This document shows, one piece after another, positions 27,403-37,418 of a stretch of DNA of 64,000 bases; position 1 is the stretch's first letter, and every line of letters starts with the position of its first letter. The translations under genes and the position numbers were made by a program. This stretch comes from Pseudoxanthomonas sp. JBR18 (GTDB lineage Bacteria; Pseudomonadota; Gammaproteobacteria; Xanthomonadales; Xanthomonadaceae): positions 4,471,001 through 4,535,000 of the forward strand of contig NZ_CP116339.1 of NCBI RefSeq assembly GCF_028198165.1, in the 5' to 3' direction. The notes beneath the pieces are model-generated. The model was not told the origin of the DNA, ran no database searches, and worked only from the letters and a program-made list of their open reading frames with translations.

Positions 27403-27864
27403 ATGCTGCGCGTCACCAAACTCACCGATTACGCCACCGTACTGCTGACCGTCCTGGCCGGCCGTACCGGCGAAGTCCTCAGTGCCACCGAACTGGCCGA
27501 GGCGTCCGGCCTGGAAGCCACCACCGTGAGCAAGGTGCTCAAGCCGCTGGCCCAGGCAGGCCTGGTCGAAGGCCTGCGTGGCGTGCATGGCGGCTACCGG
27601 CTGGCGCATCCGGCCGTCGACATCTCCCTGGTCCAGATCATCGAGGCCATGGAAGGACCGCTGGCCATCACCGAGTGCAGCCAGCAGGACAGCCAATGCG
27701 GCATCGCCCACCAATGTGGGGCGCGCGCCAACTGGCGCCTGATCAACGACGTGGTCGCCGACGCCCTGCGCGGCATGACCCTGGCGCAGATGCTCCAGCC
27801 TGCGCCGCCCTCCCCTTCCACCGAGACACGCCGGCGCTCCATCGCCGCGCGCGTCGCCAGCTGA
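27403..27864 (+). CDS. Rrf2-family SUF system regulator (IscR-like)
   Basis: 153 residues. A winged helix (LSATELAEASGLEATTVSKV) is followed by a linker with three cysteines (Cys92, Cys99, Cys105), the pattern of IscR-type regulators that bind an Fe-S cluster. When cluster supply falls, apo-regulator would release the suf genes. It heads the operon, 17 bases before sufB, and is preceded by a promoter with an inverted repeat over the -10 box. Confidence 0.9.
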   Translation: MLRVTKLTDYATVLLTVLAGRTGEVLSATELAEASGLEATTVSKVLKPLAQAGLVEGLRGVHGGYRLAHPAVDISLVQIIEAMEGPLAITECSQQDSQCGIAHQCGARANWRLINDVVADALRGMTLAQMLQPAPPSPSTETRRRSIAARVAS

Positions 27865-27881
27865 AACCGTAGGCAGCCCAC

Positions 27882-29354
<1,473 letters not shown>

Positions 29355-29532
29355 CGTGTTTCCTTCTCCCTGAGGGACTCGGTGCCCTCGGAGCAGAAGG
29401 TGGCGCGAGGTGAGCCTGCAATTGCAGGTTCGGGATGAGGACACGGGCCAAGCCTCGTGATCCGATTCCGCCAGACTTCGCCCGACCCCTCACCCCAACC
29501 CCTTCCCGCCGGGAGAGGGCCAAAAGAATCAG
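29355..29532. repeat. Interspersed repeat inserted between sufB and sufC
   Basis: This gap holds CCTTCT...AGAAGG arms (29362-29400) with an imperfect hairpin, a perfect CCTGCA/TGCAGG palindrome (29415-29428) and CCCTCACCCCAACCCCTTCCC near 29490. One frame of it reads PSPQPLPAGRG, a spurious peptide seen often where this repeat type is translated. It looks like a mobile intergenic repeat of Proteobacteria. As an RNA it would form stem-loops and could change the sufB to sufC ratio. Confidence 0.65.
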
Positions 29533-29544
29533 ATGGACATCATC

Positions 29545-30309
29545 ATGCTGAAGATCGACAACCTCCACGCCGCCGTTGCCGGCAAGGACATCCTCAAGGG
29601 CCTCTCGCTGGAGGTGAAGCCGGGCGAAGTGCACGCCATCATGGGCCCCAACGGCGCGGGCAAGTCCACGCTGGGCAACATCCTGTCCGGGCGCGATGGC
29701 TATGACGTGACCGCCGGCAGCGTGCAGTTCGAAGGCGCCGACCTGCTTTCGCTGGAGCCGGAAGAACGCGCCGCGGCGGGCATCTTTCTGGCCTTCCAGT
29801 ACCCGGTCGAGATTCCGGGCGTGAACAACACTTACTTCCTGCGCGCGGCGCTCAATGCCCAGCGCAAGGCGCGCGGGGAACCTGAGCTGGATTCGATGCA
29901 GTTCCTCAAGCTGGTGCGCGAGAAGCTGGCCGTACTGCACCTGAAGGACGAGCTGCTGCACCGTGGCGTCAACGAGGGCTTCTCCGGTGGCGAGAAAAAG
30001 CGCAACGAGATCTTCCAGCTGGCCGTGCTGGAGCCGAAGCTGGCAATCCTGGACGAGACCGACTCGGGCCTGGACATCGATGCGCTCAAGGCTGTGGCCG
30101 AAGGCGTCAATGCGCTGCGCAGCGCCGGCCGCTCGTTCCTGGTCATCACCCACTACCAGCGCCTGCTGGACTACATCAAGCCGGACGTGGTGCATGTGCT
30201 GGCCGACGGGCAGATCGTCCAGACCGGCGGTCCGGAACTGGCCCTGGAGCTGGAAGCCCACGGTTACGCCTGGCTGAAGGACCGCGTGACCCCGGAAACA
30301 GCGGCATGA
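29545..30309 (+). CDS. sufC: Fe-S cluster assembly ATPase SufC
   Basis: 254 residues of the ABC-ATPase type. Walker A GPNGAGKST (34-42), the signature FSGGEKKRNEI and Walker B AILDETDSGLD are intact; the DETDSGLD form is typical of SufC. It powers the SufBC2D scaffold. ATG 29545 (MLKIDNLHA) is chosen because the family starts there, although an in-frame ATG at 29533 exists. The stop overlaps the sufD start (ATGA). Confidence 0.96.
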   Translation: MLKIDNLHAAVAGKDILKGLSLEVKPGEVHAIMGPNGAGKSTLGNILSGRDGYDVTAGSVQFEGADLLSLEPEERAAAGIFLAFQYPVEIPGVNNTYFLRAALNAQRKARGEPELDSMQFLKLVREKLAVLHLKDELLHRGVNEGFSGGEKKRNEIFQLAVLEPKLAILDETDSGLDIDALKAVAEGVNALRSAGRSFLVITHYQRLLDYIKPDVVHVLADGQIVQTGGPELALELEAHGYAWLKDRVTPETAA

Positions 30310-31568
30310 GCGCCTTGCTGGACTCCCTGGCAGCTGCCTTCGCGGGCGATGCCGCGCGCCGTTCTGTGCTGGATGACGCCCTTGCCGTCGGCCTGCCGAG
30401 CCAGCGCGACGAGGCGTGGAAGTACACCTCGCTGCGCATGTTGGAGCGTCGCAGCTTCGCGCCGGTCGAGACGGCGCCGGAGGTGGATGCCGCGCTGCTC
30501 GCGCACATCCCCACCCCGCGCCTGGTGTTCGTCAATGGTTGCCACGCCGAATCGCTGTCCGACCTGACGGGCCTGGGCGACGGCGTCAGCGTGCAGCGTT
30601 TGTCGCAGGCGCTGGCCGACGGCGGCGATGCCGCGCGCTTCCTCGCGCGCCGGTTCGAGCGCAACGACGAGATCTTCGCCCGGCTCAACGCCGCGCTGGC
30701 CGCCGAAGGCGTGCTGCTGCGGGTCGAGGCCGGGGCGCAGGTCGCCACGCCGCTGCAGCTGGTCTTCGTGGGCGCGAGTGACACCACCGACCGCGCCTGG
30801 CACCTGCGCAACTTGATCGAACTGCGCGCCGGTGCGCGCCTGCGGGTCGTCGAGCATCACCTCGCCGCCGGCGAGCACGCGCACCTGTCCAACGCGCTGA
30901 CCCACGTGCATCTGGCCCAGGGTGCGCAGCTGGTCCACGCGCGCGCCCAGCACGAGGCCGAAAAGGCCACCAGCCTGCTGCGCACCGATGCGGTGCTGGC
31001 ACGTGAGGCGGTCTACAAGCGCGTCGATCTGGAACTGGGCGCGGCGCTGTCGCGACATGAGCTCAACGTGCGCCTGGAAGGAGAAGGCGCGCGTCTGGAT
31101 GCCAACGGCGTGCTGCTGGCCGGTGGCCGCCGCCACGTCGATACGCGTCTGGGCATCGACCACATCGCCCGCGACACCAGCTGCGGCCTGACCTGGCGCG
31201 GCCTGGGCGCCGGCCGCGGTCGCGCGGTGTTCCATGGCGGCATCCTGATCCGCGAAGGCGCCGACGGCACCGACGCCCGCCTGTCCAACAAGAACCTGCT
31301 GCTATCCGACACCGCCGAGATCGACACCCAGCCGGTGCTGGAAATCCACGCCGACGAGGTCCAGGCCGCGCACGGCGCGACCGTGGGCCGGATGGATGCC
31401 AATGCGCTGTTCTACCTGCGCTCGCGCGGGCTGCCGCAGGCCGATGCGCAGCGCCTGCTGACCGCGGCCTTCTGCCGCGAGCCGCTGGCCGTGCTGGAAG
31501 ATGAAGCCCTGGGCGCGCAGTTGACCAGCATCCTGGACACGGCGCTGCGCCAGGCTGGTGCCGCGTGA
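30306..31568 (+). CDS. sufD: Fe-S cluster assembly protein SufD
   Basis: 420 residues. The N-terminal helical part (LPSQRDEAWKYTSLRML) and a long beta-helix with HGATVGRMDANALFYLRSRG near the end identify SufD, the partner of SufB in the SufBC2D complex. The start overlaps the sufC stop by four bases, and its stop overlaps the sufS start, so the three are translationally coupled. Confidence 0.95.
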   Translation: MSALLDSLAAAFAGDAARRSVLDDALAVGLPSQRDEAWKYTSLRMLERRSFAPVETAPEVDAALLAHIPTPRLVFVNGCHAESLSDLTGLGDGVSVQRLSQALADGGDAARFLARRFERNDEIFARLNAALAAEGVLLRVEAGAQVATPLQLVFVGASDTTDRAWHLRNLIELRAGARLRVVEHHLAAGEHAHLSNALTHVHLAQGAQLVHARAQHEAEKATSLLRTDAVLAREAVYKRVDLELGAALSRHELNVRLEGEGARLDANGVLLAGGRRHVDTRLGIDHIARDTSCGLTWRGLGAGRGRAVFHGGILIREGADGTDARLSNKNLLLSDTAEIDTQPVLEIHADEVQAAHGATVGRMDANALFYLRSRGLPQADAQRLLTAAFCREPLAVLEDEALGAQLTSILDTALRQAGAA

Positions 31569-32827
31569 ACATCGTGCAGCAACCCGCCGCAGCCACCACC
31601 GCGCAGTCCCGGGCGCCGGACTGGAATCGCATCCGCCTGGATTTCCCGCTGCTCACCCGCGCAGTCAACGACAAGCCACTGATCTACTTCGACAACGCGA
31701 ACACCTCGCAGAAGCCGGTCGAGGTGATCGCGGCGGTCGATGGCTTCTACCGCCGCCAGAACGCCAATGTCAGCCGCGCCGTGCACGCACTGGGCACCGA
31801 GGCCACCGACGCCTACGAGGGCGCACGCAAGACGCTGGCGCGTTTCATGAGCGTGCGCGCCGACGAGCTGGTGCTGTGCAGCGGGACCACGTTCGCCATC
31901 AACCTGGTAGCCTATTCCTGGGCGCTGCCGAACCTGAAGGAAGGCGACGTCATCCTGGTCTCGCGCATGGAGCACCATGCCAACATCGTGCCGTGGCAGC
32001 TCATCGCCCAGCGTACGGGCGCCAGGCTGGAGGTGGCGGAGATCCTGCCCGATGGCAGCCTGGACCTGGACGCGCTGTACAAGGCCATGACCCCGCAAGT
32101 GAAGCTGCTGGCGGTGGCCCACGTCTCCAACGTCCTGGGCACAGTCAACCCGGTGCGCGAGATCTGCAGGGCCGCGCGCAAGGCCGGCATCGTCACCGTC
32201 GTCGACGGCTCGCAGGCCGCCCCGCACATGGCGCTGGACGTGGCCGCGATCGGCTGCGACTTCTATGCGATGACCGGGCACAAGGTCTGCGGCCCCACCG
32301 GCACCGGCGCGCTGTGGGCGCGGCGCGAGCTGCTCGATGCGATGCCGCCGTTCATCGGCGGCGGCGAGATGATCAAGGAGGTCAGCTTCGAGCGCACCAC
32401 CTTCAACGAGGTGCCACACAAGTTCGAGGCCGGCACGCCCAACATCGCCGGCTTCGTCGGCCTGGGCGCGGCACTGGACTACCTGGGCGCCATCGGCATG
32501 GACGCGATCCGCGCGCGCGAGGCCGAGTTGCTCGCCCACCTCACCGAAGAACTGCAGCGCATCGACGGCCTGCGCATCTTCGGCACCGCGCCGGACAAGG
32601 CCGCGGTGGTGTCCTTCCTGATCGATGGCGCCCACGCGCACGACCTGGCCACCCTGCTCGACCTGGATGGCGTGGCCGTGCGCTCGGGCCAGCACTGCGC
32701 GCATCCGCTGCTGCAGTATTTCGGCGTAGCCGCCACGCTGCGCGCCTCGCTGGCCTTCTACAACACCCACGAGGAGATCGAGGGCTTCGTGGCCGCACTG
32801 AAGAAGGCACGCACGCTGCTGGGCTGA
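31565..32827 (+). CDS. sufS: Cysteine desulfurase SufS
   Basis: 420 residues, PLP-dependent class V fold. The PLP lysine is in MTGHKVCGP (Lys240), and the catalytic cysteine is in RSGQHCAHPLL near the C-terminus. It takes sulphur from cysteine for cluster assembly. The start is GTG, overlapping sufD by four bases. No sufE or sufA follows directly, so the sulphur acceptor must lie elsewhere. The array at 32869 follows. Confidence 0.96.
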   Translation: MNIVQQPAAATTAQSRAPDWNRIRLDFPLLTRAVNDKPLIYFDNANTSQKPVEVIAAVDGFYRRQNANVSRAVHALGTEATDAYEGARKTLARFMSVRADELVLCSGTTFAINLVAYSWALPNLKEGDVILVSRMEHHANIVPWQLIAQRTGARLEVAEILPDGSLDLDALYKAMTPQVKLLAVAHVSNVLGTVNPVREICRAARKAGIVTVVDGSQAAPHMALDVAAIGCDFYAMTGHKVCGPTGTGALWARRELLDAMPPFIGGGEMIKEVSFERTTFNEVPHKFEAGTPNIAGFVGLGAALDYLGAIGMDAIRAREAELLAHLTEELQRIDGLRIFGTAPDKAAVVSFLIDGAHAHDLATLLDLDGVAVRSGQHCAHPLLQYFGVAATLRASLAFYNTHEEIEGFVAALKKARTLLG

Positions 32828-32868
32828 GCGCAGGCGCCGTTTGCGCCTGTCGAGGAAGGCTCTCGTAG

Positions 32869-32991
32869 AGCGGAGCTTGCTCCGCTGGAGCTTTCTTCCT
32901 GACTTGGTCGGTGAGAAGCGGAGCTAGCTCCGCTCTACAGGCTGGGGACTTTCCTGTGACCCGGTCGGAGAGCAGCGGAGCAAGCTCCGCT
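32869..32991. repeat. REP-like array: three copies of AGCGGAGC-NN-GCTCCGCT
   Basis: Perfect 8-bp palindromes with two-base loops TT (32869-32886), TA (32917-32934) and AA (32974-32991). Copy 1 has GTAG on its left, while copies 2 and 3 have CTCTAC or CTAC on the right, so copy 1 lies in the opposite orientation. Such elements are common between Xanthomonad genes and can act as terminators or mRNA stabilisers. No transposase-like REP-associated gene is seen in the window. Confidence 0.85.
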
Positions 32992-33049
32992 CTACGGATC
33001 CGCCTGGCCTCAGGGCGTCATCGATGCGGCTGTTCGCCAGCCGGCGTTT

Positions 33050-33055
33050 TACAAT
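33050..33055 (+). promoter_or_regulatory. Candidate -10 of a leaderless transcript
   Basis: TACAAT followed by GCGCCC and the ATG at 33062. Transcription would start at or beside the ATG, and no Shine-Dalgarno is visible, as expected of leaderless mRNA. No clear -35. Confidence 0.4.
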
Positions 33056-33061
33056 GCGCCC

Positions 33062-33589
33062 ATGCACACCCTGACCTTCCGCGACGCCACCGTCGCCGAT
33101 ATCGACGCCATCACCGCGCTGGTGACCTCCGCCTATCGTGGCGAGGCGAGTCGCGTCGGCTGGACCACCGAGGCCGACCTGCTCGACGGCAACCGCATCG
33201 ACCGCGAGGTGCTGGCCCACGACCTCACCCGCCCCGACAGCCGCGTGCTGCTCGCCCATCGCGACGGCGCGCTGGTCGCCTGCGTGCATGTCGCGCGCGA
33301 GGACGGGGCCGGCTATTTCGGCATGTTCTCGGTGCGACCGGAGCTGCAGGGCGCGGGCATCGGCAAGGACGTGATGATCGAGGCCGAGCGCGTGGCGCGC
33401 GAGGAGTTCGGCGTGGACCGCATGCGCATGACCGTGATCGACGTGCGCGAGAGCCTGATCGCCTTCTACGAGCGCCGAGGCTACGTGCGCACCGGCACCT
33501 TCAAGCCCTTTCCCTACGGCGATGCGCGCTTCGGCACGCCGCTGCGCGATGACTTGCGCTTCGAAGTCCTGGAAAAATCTCTTGCCTAG
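33062..33589 (+). CDS. GNAT family N-acetyltransferase
   Basis: 175 residues. The acetyl-CoA loop GAGIG follows FSVRPELQ near 95-103. The N-terminal strand (LTFRDATVADIDAITALV) and the C-terminal FYERRGYVRTG are those of the GNAT fold. The substrate is unknown. It sits between the REP-like array and the ferredoxin gene, nine bases before the latter, so the two are likely cotranscribed. Confidence 0.85.
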   Translation: MHTLTFRDATVADIDAITALVTSAYRGEASRVGWTTEADLLDGNRIDREVLAHDLTRPDSRVLLAHRDGALVACVHVAREDGAGYFGMFSVRPELQGAGIGKDVMIEAERVAREEFGVDRMRMTVIDVRESLIAFYERRGYVRTGTFKPFPYGDARFGTPLRDDLRFEVLEKSLA

Positions 33590-33598
33590 GAGCGGCCT

Positions 33599-33934
33599 GT
33601 GAGCGAGACCTGGACTTTCGTTTGTTCCACCGAAGAGCTGCTGCCCGGGGAGATGCGCAGCACCTTCGACGAGGTGACCGGCACGCCGATCGTGGTGTTC
33701 AACCTGGACGGTGACCTCTATGCGCTGGAGGACCGCTGCAGCCATGCCGAGTTCGAACTGAGCGCGGCGGGCACCTTCGATGCGGAGGCCGGCAGTGTGG
33801 AATGTGTGCTGCATGGCGCACGCTTCGACATCCGTGACGGCGCCCCGCTGTGCGCGCCGGCCTATGCGCCGGTGCCCAAGTTCCCGGTCAAGGTGGAACA
33901 CGACGGCGTCTGGTCGCGCGACGACCGCGACTAA
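33599..33934 (+). CDS. Rieske-type [2Fe-2S] ferredoxin
   Basis: 111 residues. The Rieske ligands are visible: Cys47-x-His49 (RCSH) and Cys69-x-x-His72 (CVLH). It is a small non-haem ferredoxin of the kind that serves as an electron carrier to oxygenases, and in related genomes it often lies near suf genes. The start is GTG, with AGGAG seven bases upstream. A GC hairpin follows at 34025-34040. Confidence 0.9.
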   Translation: MSETWTFVCSTEELLPGEMRSTFDEVTGTPIVVFNLDGDLYALEDRCSHAEFELSAAGTFDAEAGSVECVLHGARFDIRDGAPLCAPAYAPVPKFPVKVEHDGVWSRDDRD

Positions 33935-34024
33935 ACCAGGCCCAACAAGACTGGATCCGCCAACGCCTCGGAAACGGTGTCTGGCGGCGCCGTCGGAGCG
34001 ACGCATGCGCGCCTTCGACCGGGC

Positions 34025-34040
34025 GCCTGCCAAGGCAGGC
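34025..34040. terminator. GC-rich hairpin after the ferredoxin gene
   Basis: GCCTGCC/GGCAGGC with a two-base AA loop, about 90 bases past the stop, with no T-run. It may act as a weak terminator or insulate the downstream iron promoter. Confidence 0.4.
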
Positions 34041-34059
34041 CAGCGCGATGCGTGACATC

Positions 34060-34088
34060 TTGTTAACGCTAATCATTCTCATTACAAT
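34060..34088 (+). promoter_or_regulatory. Promoter with overlapping Fur box, upstream of the TonB receptor
   Basis: TTGTTA (34060-34065) and TACAAT (34083-34088) with 17 bases between. The 15 bases TAATCATTCTCATTA (34070-34084) read on the other strand as TAATGAGAATGATTA, 13 of 15 identical to the core of the Fur consensus, and they cover the spacer and part of the -10. Iron-loaded Fur would block the promoter. Transcripts would start near 34095, leaving a leader of about 175 bases with stem-loops (34178-34192, and CCAATGG/CCATTGG at 34228-34257) before the gene. The 33935-34270 gap holds nothing else I recognise. Confidence 0.75.
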
Positions 34089-34270
34089 TCGATCCGGCAG
34101 CGGCGGCCACCTGCCTGCGCCCCGGTCCACGGGAGTCCGCAGGCCACGGCCCGCCCGCCACTCGTGCCATCACGCCACCGGGCAGTGCCCGGCTTGCGAC
34201 GGCGCGCCGCACTCCCGTCAGCCATCGCCAATGGGGGAAATTCGATAGAGCCATTGGACGACCACCACCC

Positions 34271-36616
34271 ATGTCGCAGATCCGTTCCCGCAAGCACGCG
34301 CCTGACGCGCGTCCGCTTGCCGCCGCTACCCTCTTCACCAGCCTGGCCTTGTGCCTGCCGGCCGCCGCCGCCGAAGCCCCGTTGCCGGCCGAGGCCGCAC
34401 GGGATACGCAGACCCAGCGCGCTGACGCCACCACGCTGCGCGAAGTGCAGGTCACCGCGTCCAAGGTGAAGGACTACGCGGCCCGCAACGTATCCTCGCC
34501 CAAGTTCACCCAGCCGATCCTGGACACGCCCCAGACGCTGCAGGTGATCACCAACGATCTGTTCACCGAGCAGGGCGCGACCACGCTCACCGAGGCCCTG
34601 CGCAATTCGCCCGGCGTGGGCACCTTTTACGCCGGCGAGAACGGCAGCACCACGACCGGCGATGCGATCTACATGCGCGGGTTCGACACCTCCAACAGCA
34701 TTTTCGTGGACGGCATCCGCGACCTCGGCTCGATCTCGCGCGACGTGTTCAACACCGAGCAGATCGAGGTCGAGAAAGGTCCGGCCGGCACCGATACCGG
34801 TCGCTCGGCGCCGACTGGTTCGATCAATCTGGTCACCAAGGAGGCCTTCCTGCGCAACGCGGCCGCCGGCACGGTCACCGGCGGCATCGACGGACAGCGC
34901 CGCGTGACCGGCGACACCAACCTGGTCCTCGACGATGCATCCGGCACCGCGCTGCGGCTCAACGGCCTGTGGCAGGACAGCGACGTCCCCGGCCGCGACA
35001 AGGTGGTCAACAAGCGCTGGGGCTTCGCGCCCTCGCTGGTGACCGGCCTGGGCAGCGACACCCGCATGATCCTCAATCTGCTCTACGTCAAGCAGGACAA
35101 CATTCCCGACGGCGGCGTGCCGACCATCGGCCTGCCCGGCTGGGAGCCGCAGGCGGGGCTGGAGCAGCTCGCCGGTCATCCGGTGGATCCGGAGAACTTC
35201 TATGGGACCCGCGCCGACCACGACGATGTGACCGCGCAGATGGCCACCTTCCGCTTCGAGCATGACTTCTCCGACACGCTCAAGCTGACCAACACCGCAC
35301 GCTGGGGCAAGACCCGGCAGGATTACCTGCTGACCGCGTTCATGACCACCGGTGGGGCCACCGGCAACGTGCAGTACGGCGATGCCGACGACCTGTCCAG
35401 CTACACGGTCAACCGCAGCCTGCCCACCTTCAAGGACCAGAAGAACACCATCCTCACCGACCAGCTCAACCTGCGTGCGGACTTCACAACCGGCGCGGTC
35501 GTGCACAACCTCAGCACCGGGCTTGAATTCACCCGCGAGGAGCAGGATCAGCGTGGCCAGGCCGTCACCAACGGCAGCAGCTGGACGGCAGCCAACCTCT
35601 ACGACCCGGACTGGAACACCACCGGCTTGACCTGGGAACACAACGGTGCCGACAGCCAGGGCAAGACCACGACCAGCTCGCTCTACGTGTTCGACACCTT
35701 GAAGTTCGGCGAGCGCTTCCTGCTCACCGCCGGCCTGCGTGCCGACCATTACCGGACCGAATTCGACAGCCTGGCGGTGTGCGGTGGCCGACGCGGCCCG
35801 GACTGTGGCGACGCGCCCACCGGCACGGTGGTCCCGTCCGCGGACGCCAAGGCCTCCGACACCCTGGTCAACTGGAAGCTGGGAGGCGTGTACAAGGTCG
35901 GCAACGTGGTCAGCCTGTATGCGAACTACGCGCTGTCCCAGCAGCCTCCAGGCGGCAGCTCGTTCCAGCTGAGCAGCTCGGCCAGCAGCGCTGACAACCC
36001 CAACCTGGACCCGCAGAAGGCCCGCACGGCCGAGATCGGCAGCAAATGGAACCTGCTCCAGGACAAGCTGCTGCTGACCATGGCATTGTTCCGCACCGAG
36101 GTCACCAACGAAATCAACACCACCGTCCTGGACGACCTGGGCAATCCCACCCAGACCGGCGAGAAGCGCGTGCAGGGCATCGAGGTCTCCGCAGTGGGCA
36201 AGCTGACCGACAACTGGGCGATCTCGGCCGGATATACCAGCATGGACACCCGCGTGGTCGAAGGCGCCAACACCGCCCAGGACGGCAGCAACAACCTGAC
36301 CTACACGCCGGGCGATGCCTTCACCGCCTGGAGCACCTACCGGCTGCCCTTCGGCCTGACCCTGGGCGGTGGCGTGCGCTATTCCGGACGGATGCACCGC
36401 GGCACCGATGGCGCGGCGGGCACGCCAGAGTTCACCAAGTCCTACACGGTGTGGGACACGGTGGCCACCTACGCGGTCAACGATCACCTGGACCTGCGCC
36501 TGAATGGCTACAACGTGTTCGACAAGCGCTATGTGGCGGCGATCAACAAGAGCGGCTATCGCTATACACCCGGTGCGCCGCGCACGGTGATGCTCAGCGC
36601 GGACTTCCGCTTCTAA
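34271..36616 (+). CDS. fiu: TonB-dependent catecholate siderophore receptor, Fiu-like
   Basis: 781 residues. A signal peptide of about 34 residues (cleavage near PAAAAEAP), a candidate TonB-box region LREVQVTASK, a plug domain at about 75-190 (RGFDTSNSIFVDGIRD, EVEKGPAGTDTGRS) and a 22-strand barrel ending in MLSADFRF. Together with the next gene (PiuC) it matches the Fiu/PiuA group, which imports monomeric ferric catecholates and some siderophore-drug conjugates. No Shine-Dalgarno is obvious before the ATG. A Fur-type box overlaps the promoter, so expression is expected under iron limitation. Confidence 0.9.
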   Translation: MSQIRSRKHAPDARPLAAATLFTSLALCLPAAAAEAPLPAEAARDTQTQRADATTLREVQVTASKVKDYAARNVSSPKFTQPILDTPQTLQVITNDLFTEQGATTLTEALRNSPGVGTFYAGENGSTTTGDAIYMRGFDTSNSIFVDGIRDLGSISRDVFNTEQIEVEKGPAGTDTGRSAPTGSINLVTKEAFLRNAAAGTVTGGIDGQRRVTGDTNLVLDDASGTALRLNGLWQDSDVPGRDKVVNKRWGFAPSLVTGLGSDTRMILNLLYVKQDNIPDGGVPTIGLPGWEPQAGLEQLAGHPVDPENFYGTRADHDDVTAQMATFRFEHDFSDTLKLTNTARWGKTRQDYLLTAFMTTGGATGNVQYGDADDLSSYTVNRSLPTFKDQKNTILTDQLNLRADFTTGAVVHNLSTGLEFTREEQDQRGQAVTNGSSWTAANLYDPDWNTTGLTWEHNGADSQGKTTTSSLYVFDTLKFGERFLLTAGLRADHYRTEFDSLAVCGGRRGPDCGDAPTGTVVPSADAKASDTLVNWKLGGVYKVGNVVSLYANYALSQQPPGGSSFQLSSSASSADNPNLDPQKARTAEIGSKWNLLQDKLLLTMALFRTEVTNEINTTVLDDLGNPTQTGEKRVQGIEVSAVGKLTDNWAISAGYTSMDTRVVEGANTAQDGSNNLTYTPGDAFTAWSTYRLPFGLTLGGGVRYSGRMHRGTDGAAGTPEFTKSYTVWDTVATYAVNDHLDLRLNGYNVFDKRYVAAINKSGYRYTPGAPRTVMLSADFRF

Positions 36617-36647
36617 GCGGTGGTCTTGCCGCCGAGATGACACCACC

Positions 36648-36673
36648 GCACGGGAAGGCGCGCCTTCCCGTGC
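36648..36673. repeat. Perfect 26-base palindrome between receptor and piuC
   Basis: GCACGGGAAGGCG directly followed by its reverse complement, with no spacer. The RNA could form a very strong stem between the receptor gene and piuC, acting as partial terminator or mRNA stabiliser, or the DNA could be a protein site. There is no T-run after it. Confidence 0.8.
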
Positions 36674-36697
36674 CTCATTGCAACAAGGTCCACCACG

Positions 36698-37387
36698 ATG
36701 CTGCTGCACATTCCCCATGTTCTCGATGCCGGCCAACTCCGGCAGATGCGACAGGCGCTGGCCGCGGCGGACTGGACCGACGGGCGCGAGACCGTCGGCG
36801 CGCAGGGCGCGCAGGTCAAGCGCAACGAACAATTGCCCGATGCATCACCGCTGCGCGAGCAGCTGGGGCAGCAGGTGCTCGACGCGGTCGGACGCAACCC
36901 CTTGTTCTTCGCCGCCGCGCTGCCGCTGCGCATGCTGCCGCCGCGTTTCAACCGCTATGCCGGCGGGGGCGAATACGGCTTCCACGTGGATGGTGCAATC
37001 ATGGCCCTGGACCGGCCTGGCCAGGCACGCACGCAGGTGCGCTCGGACCTGTCGTGCACGCTGTTCCTGTGCGAGCCGGACGAATACGACGGTGGCGAAC
37101 TGGTGGTCAGCGACACCTACGGCGAGCACGAGGTCAAGCTGGCGGCGGGCGACCTGATCCTGTATCCGTCCAGCAGCCTGCACCGGGTCACGCCGGTCAC
37201 CCGCGGGGCACGGCTGGCGGCGTTCTTCTGGATCCAGTCGATGGTGCGCGACGAAGCGCAGCGTCGCCTGCTGCTGGAGATGGACACCGCCATCCAGACC
37301 CTGTCGCGCACCGGCGGCGATGCGCAGGCGGTGCTGCAACTCACCGGCGTCTATCACAACCTGCTGCGTGGCTGGGCCGAGACCTGA
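36698..37387 (+). CDS. piuC: PKHD-type Fe(II)/2-oxoglutarate hydroxylase PiuC
   Basis: 229 residues. The iron facial triad is present: HVD (His96, Asp98) and His162, with Arg172 for 2-oxoglutarate. It belongs to the YbiX/PiuC family that neighbours Fiu/PiuA-type receptors in many bacteria and is induced in iron limitation; the reaction is unknown. It is in the same orientation as the receptor, separated by a perfect palindrome. Confidence 0.92.
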   Translation: MLLHIPHVLDAGQLRQMRQALAAADWTDGRETVGAQGAQVKRNEQLPDASPLREQLGQQVLDAVGRNPLFFAAALPLRMLPPRFNRYAGGGEYGFHVDGAIMALDRPGQARTQVRSDLSCTLFLCEPDEYDGGELVVSDTYGEHEVKLAAGDLILYPSSSLHRVTPVTRGARLAAFFWIQSMVRDEAQRRLLLEMDTAIQTLSRTGGDAQAVLQLTGVYHNLLRGWAET

Positions 37388-37418
37388 CCTGTGTGGGCCC
37401 GCGCTGCCATCGCGTCAA

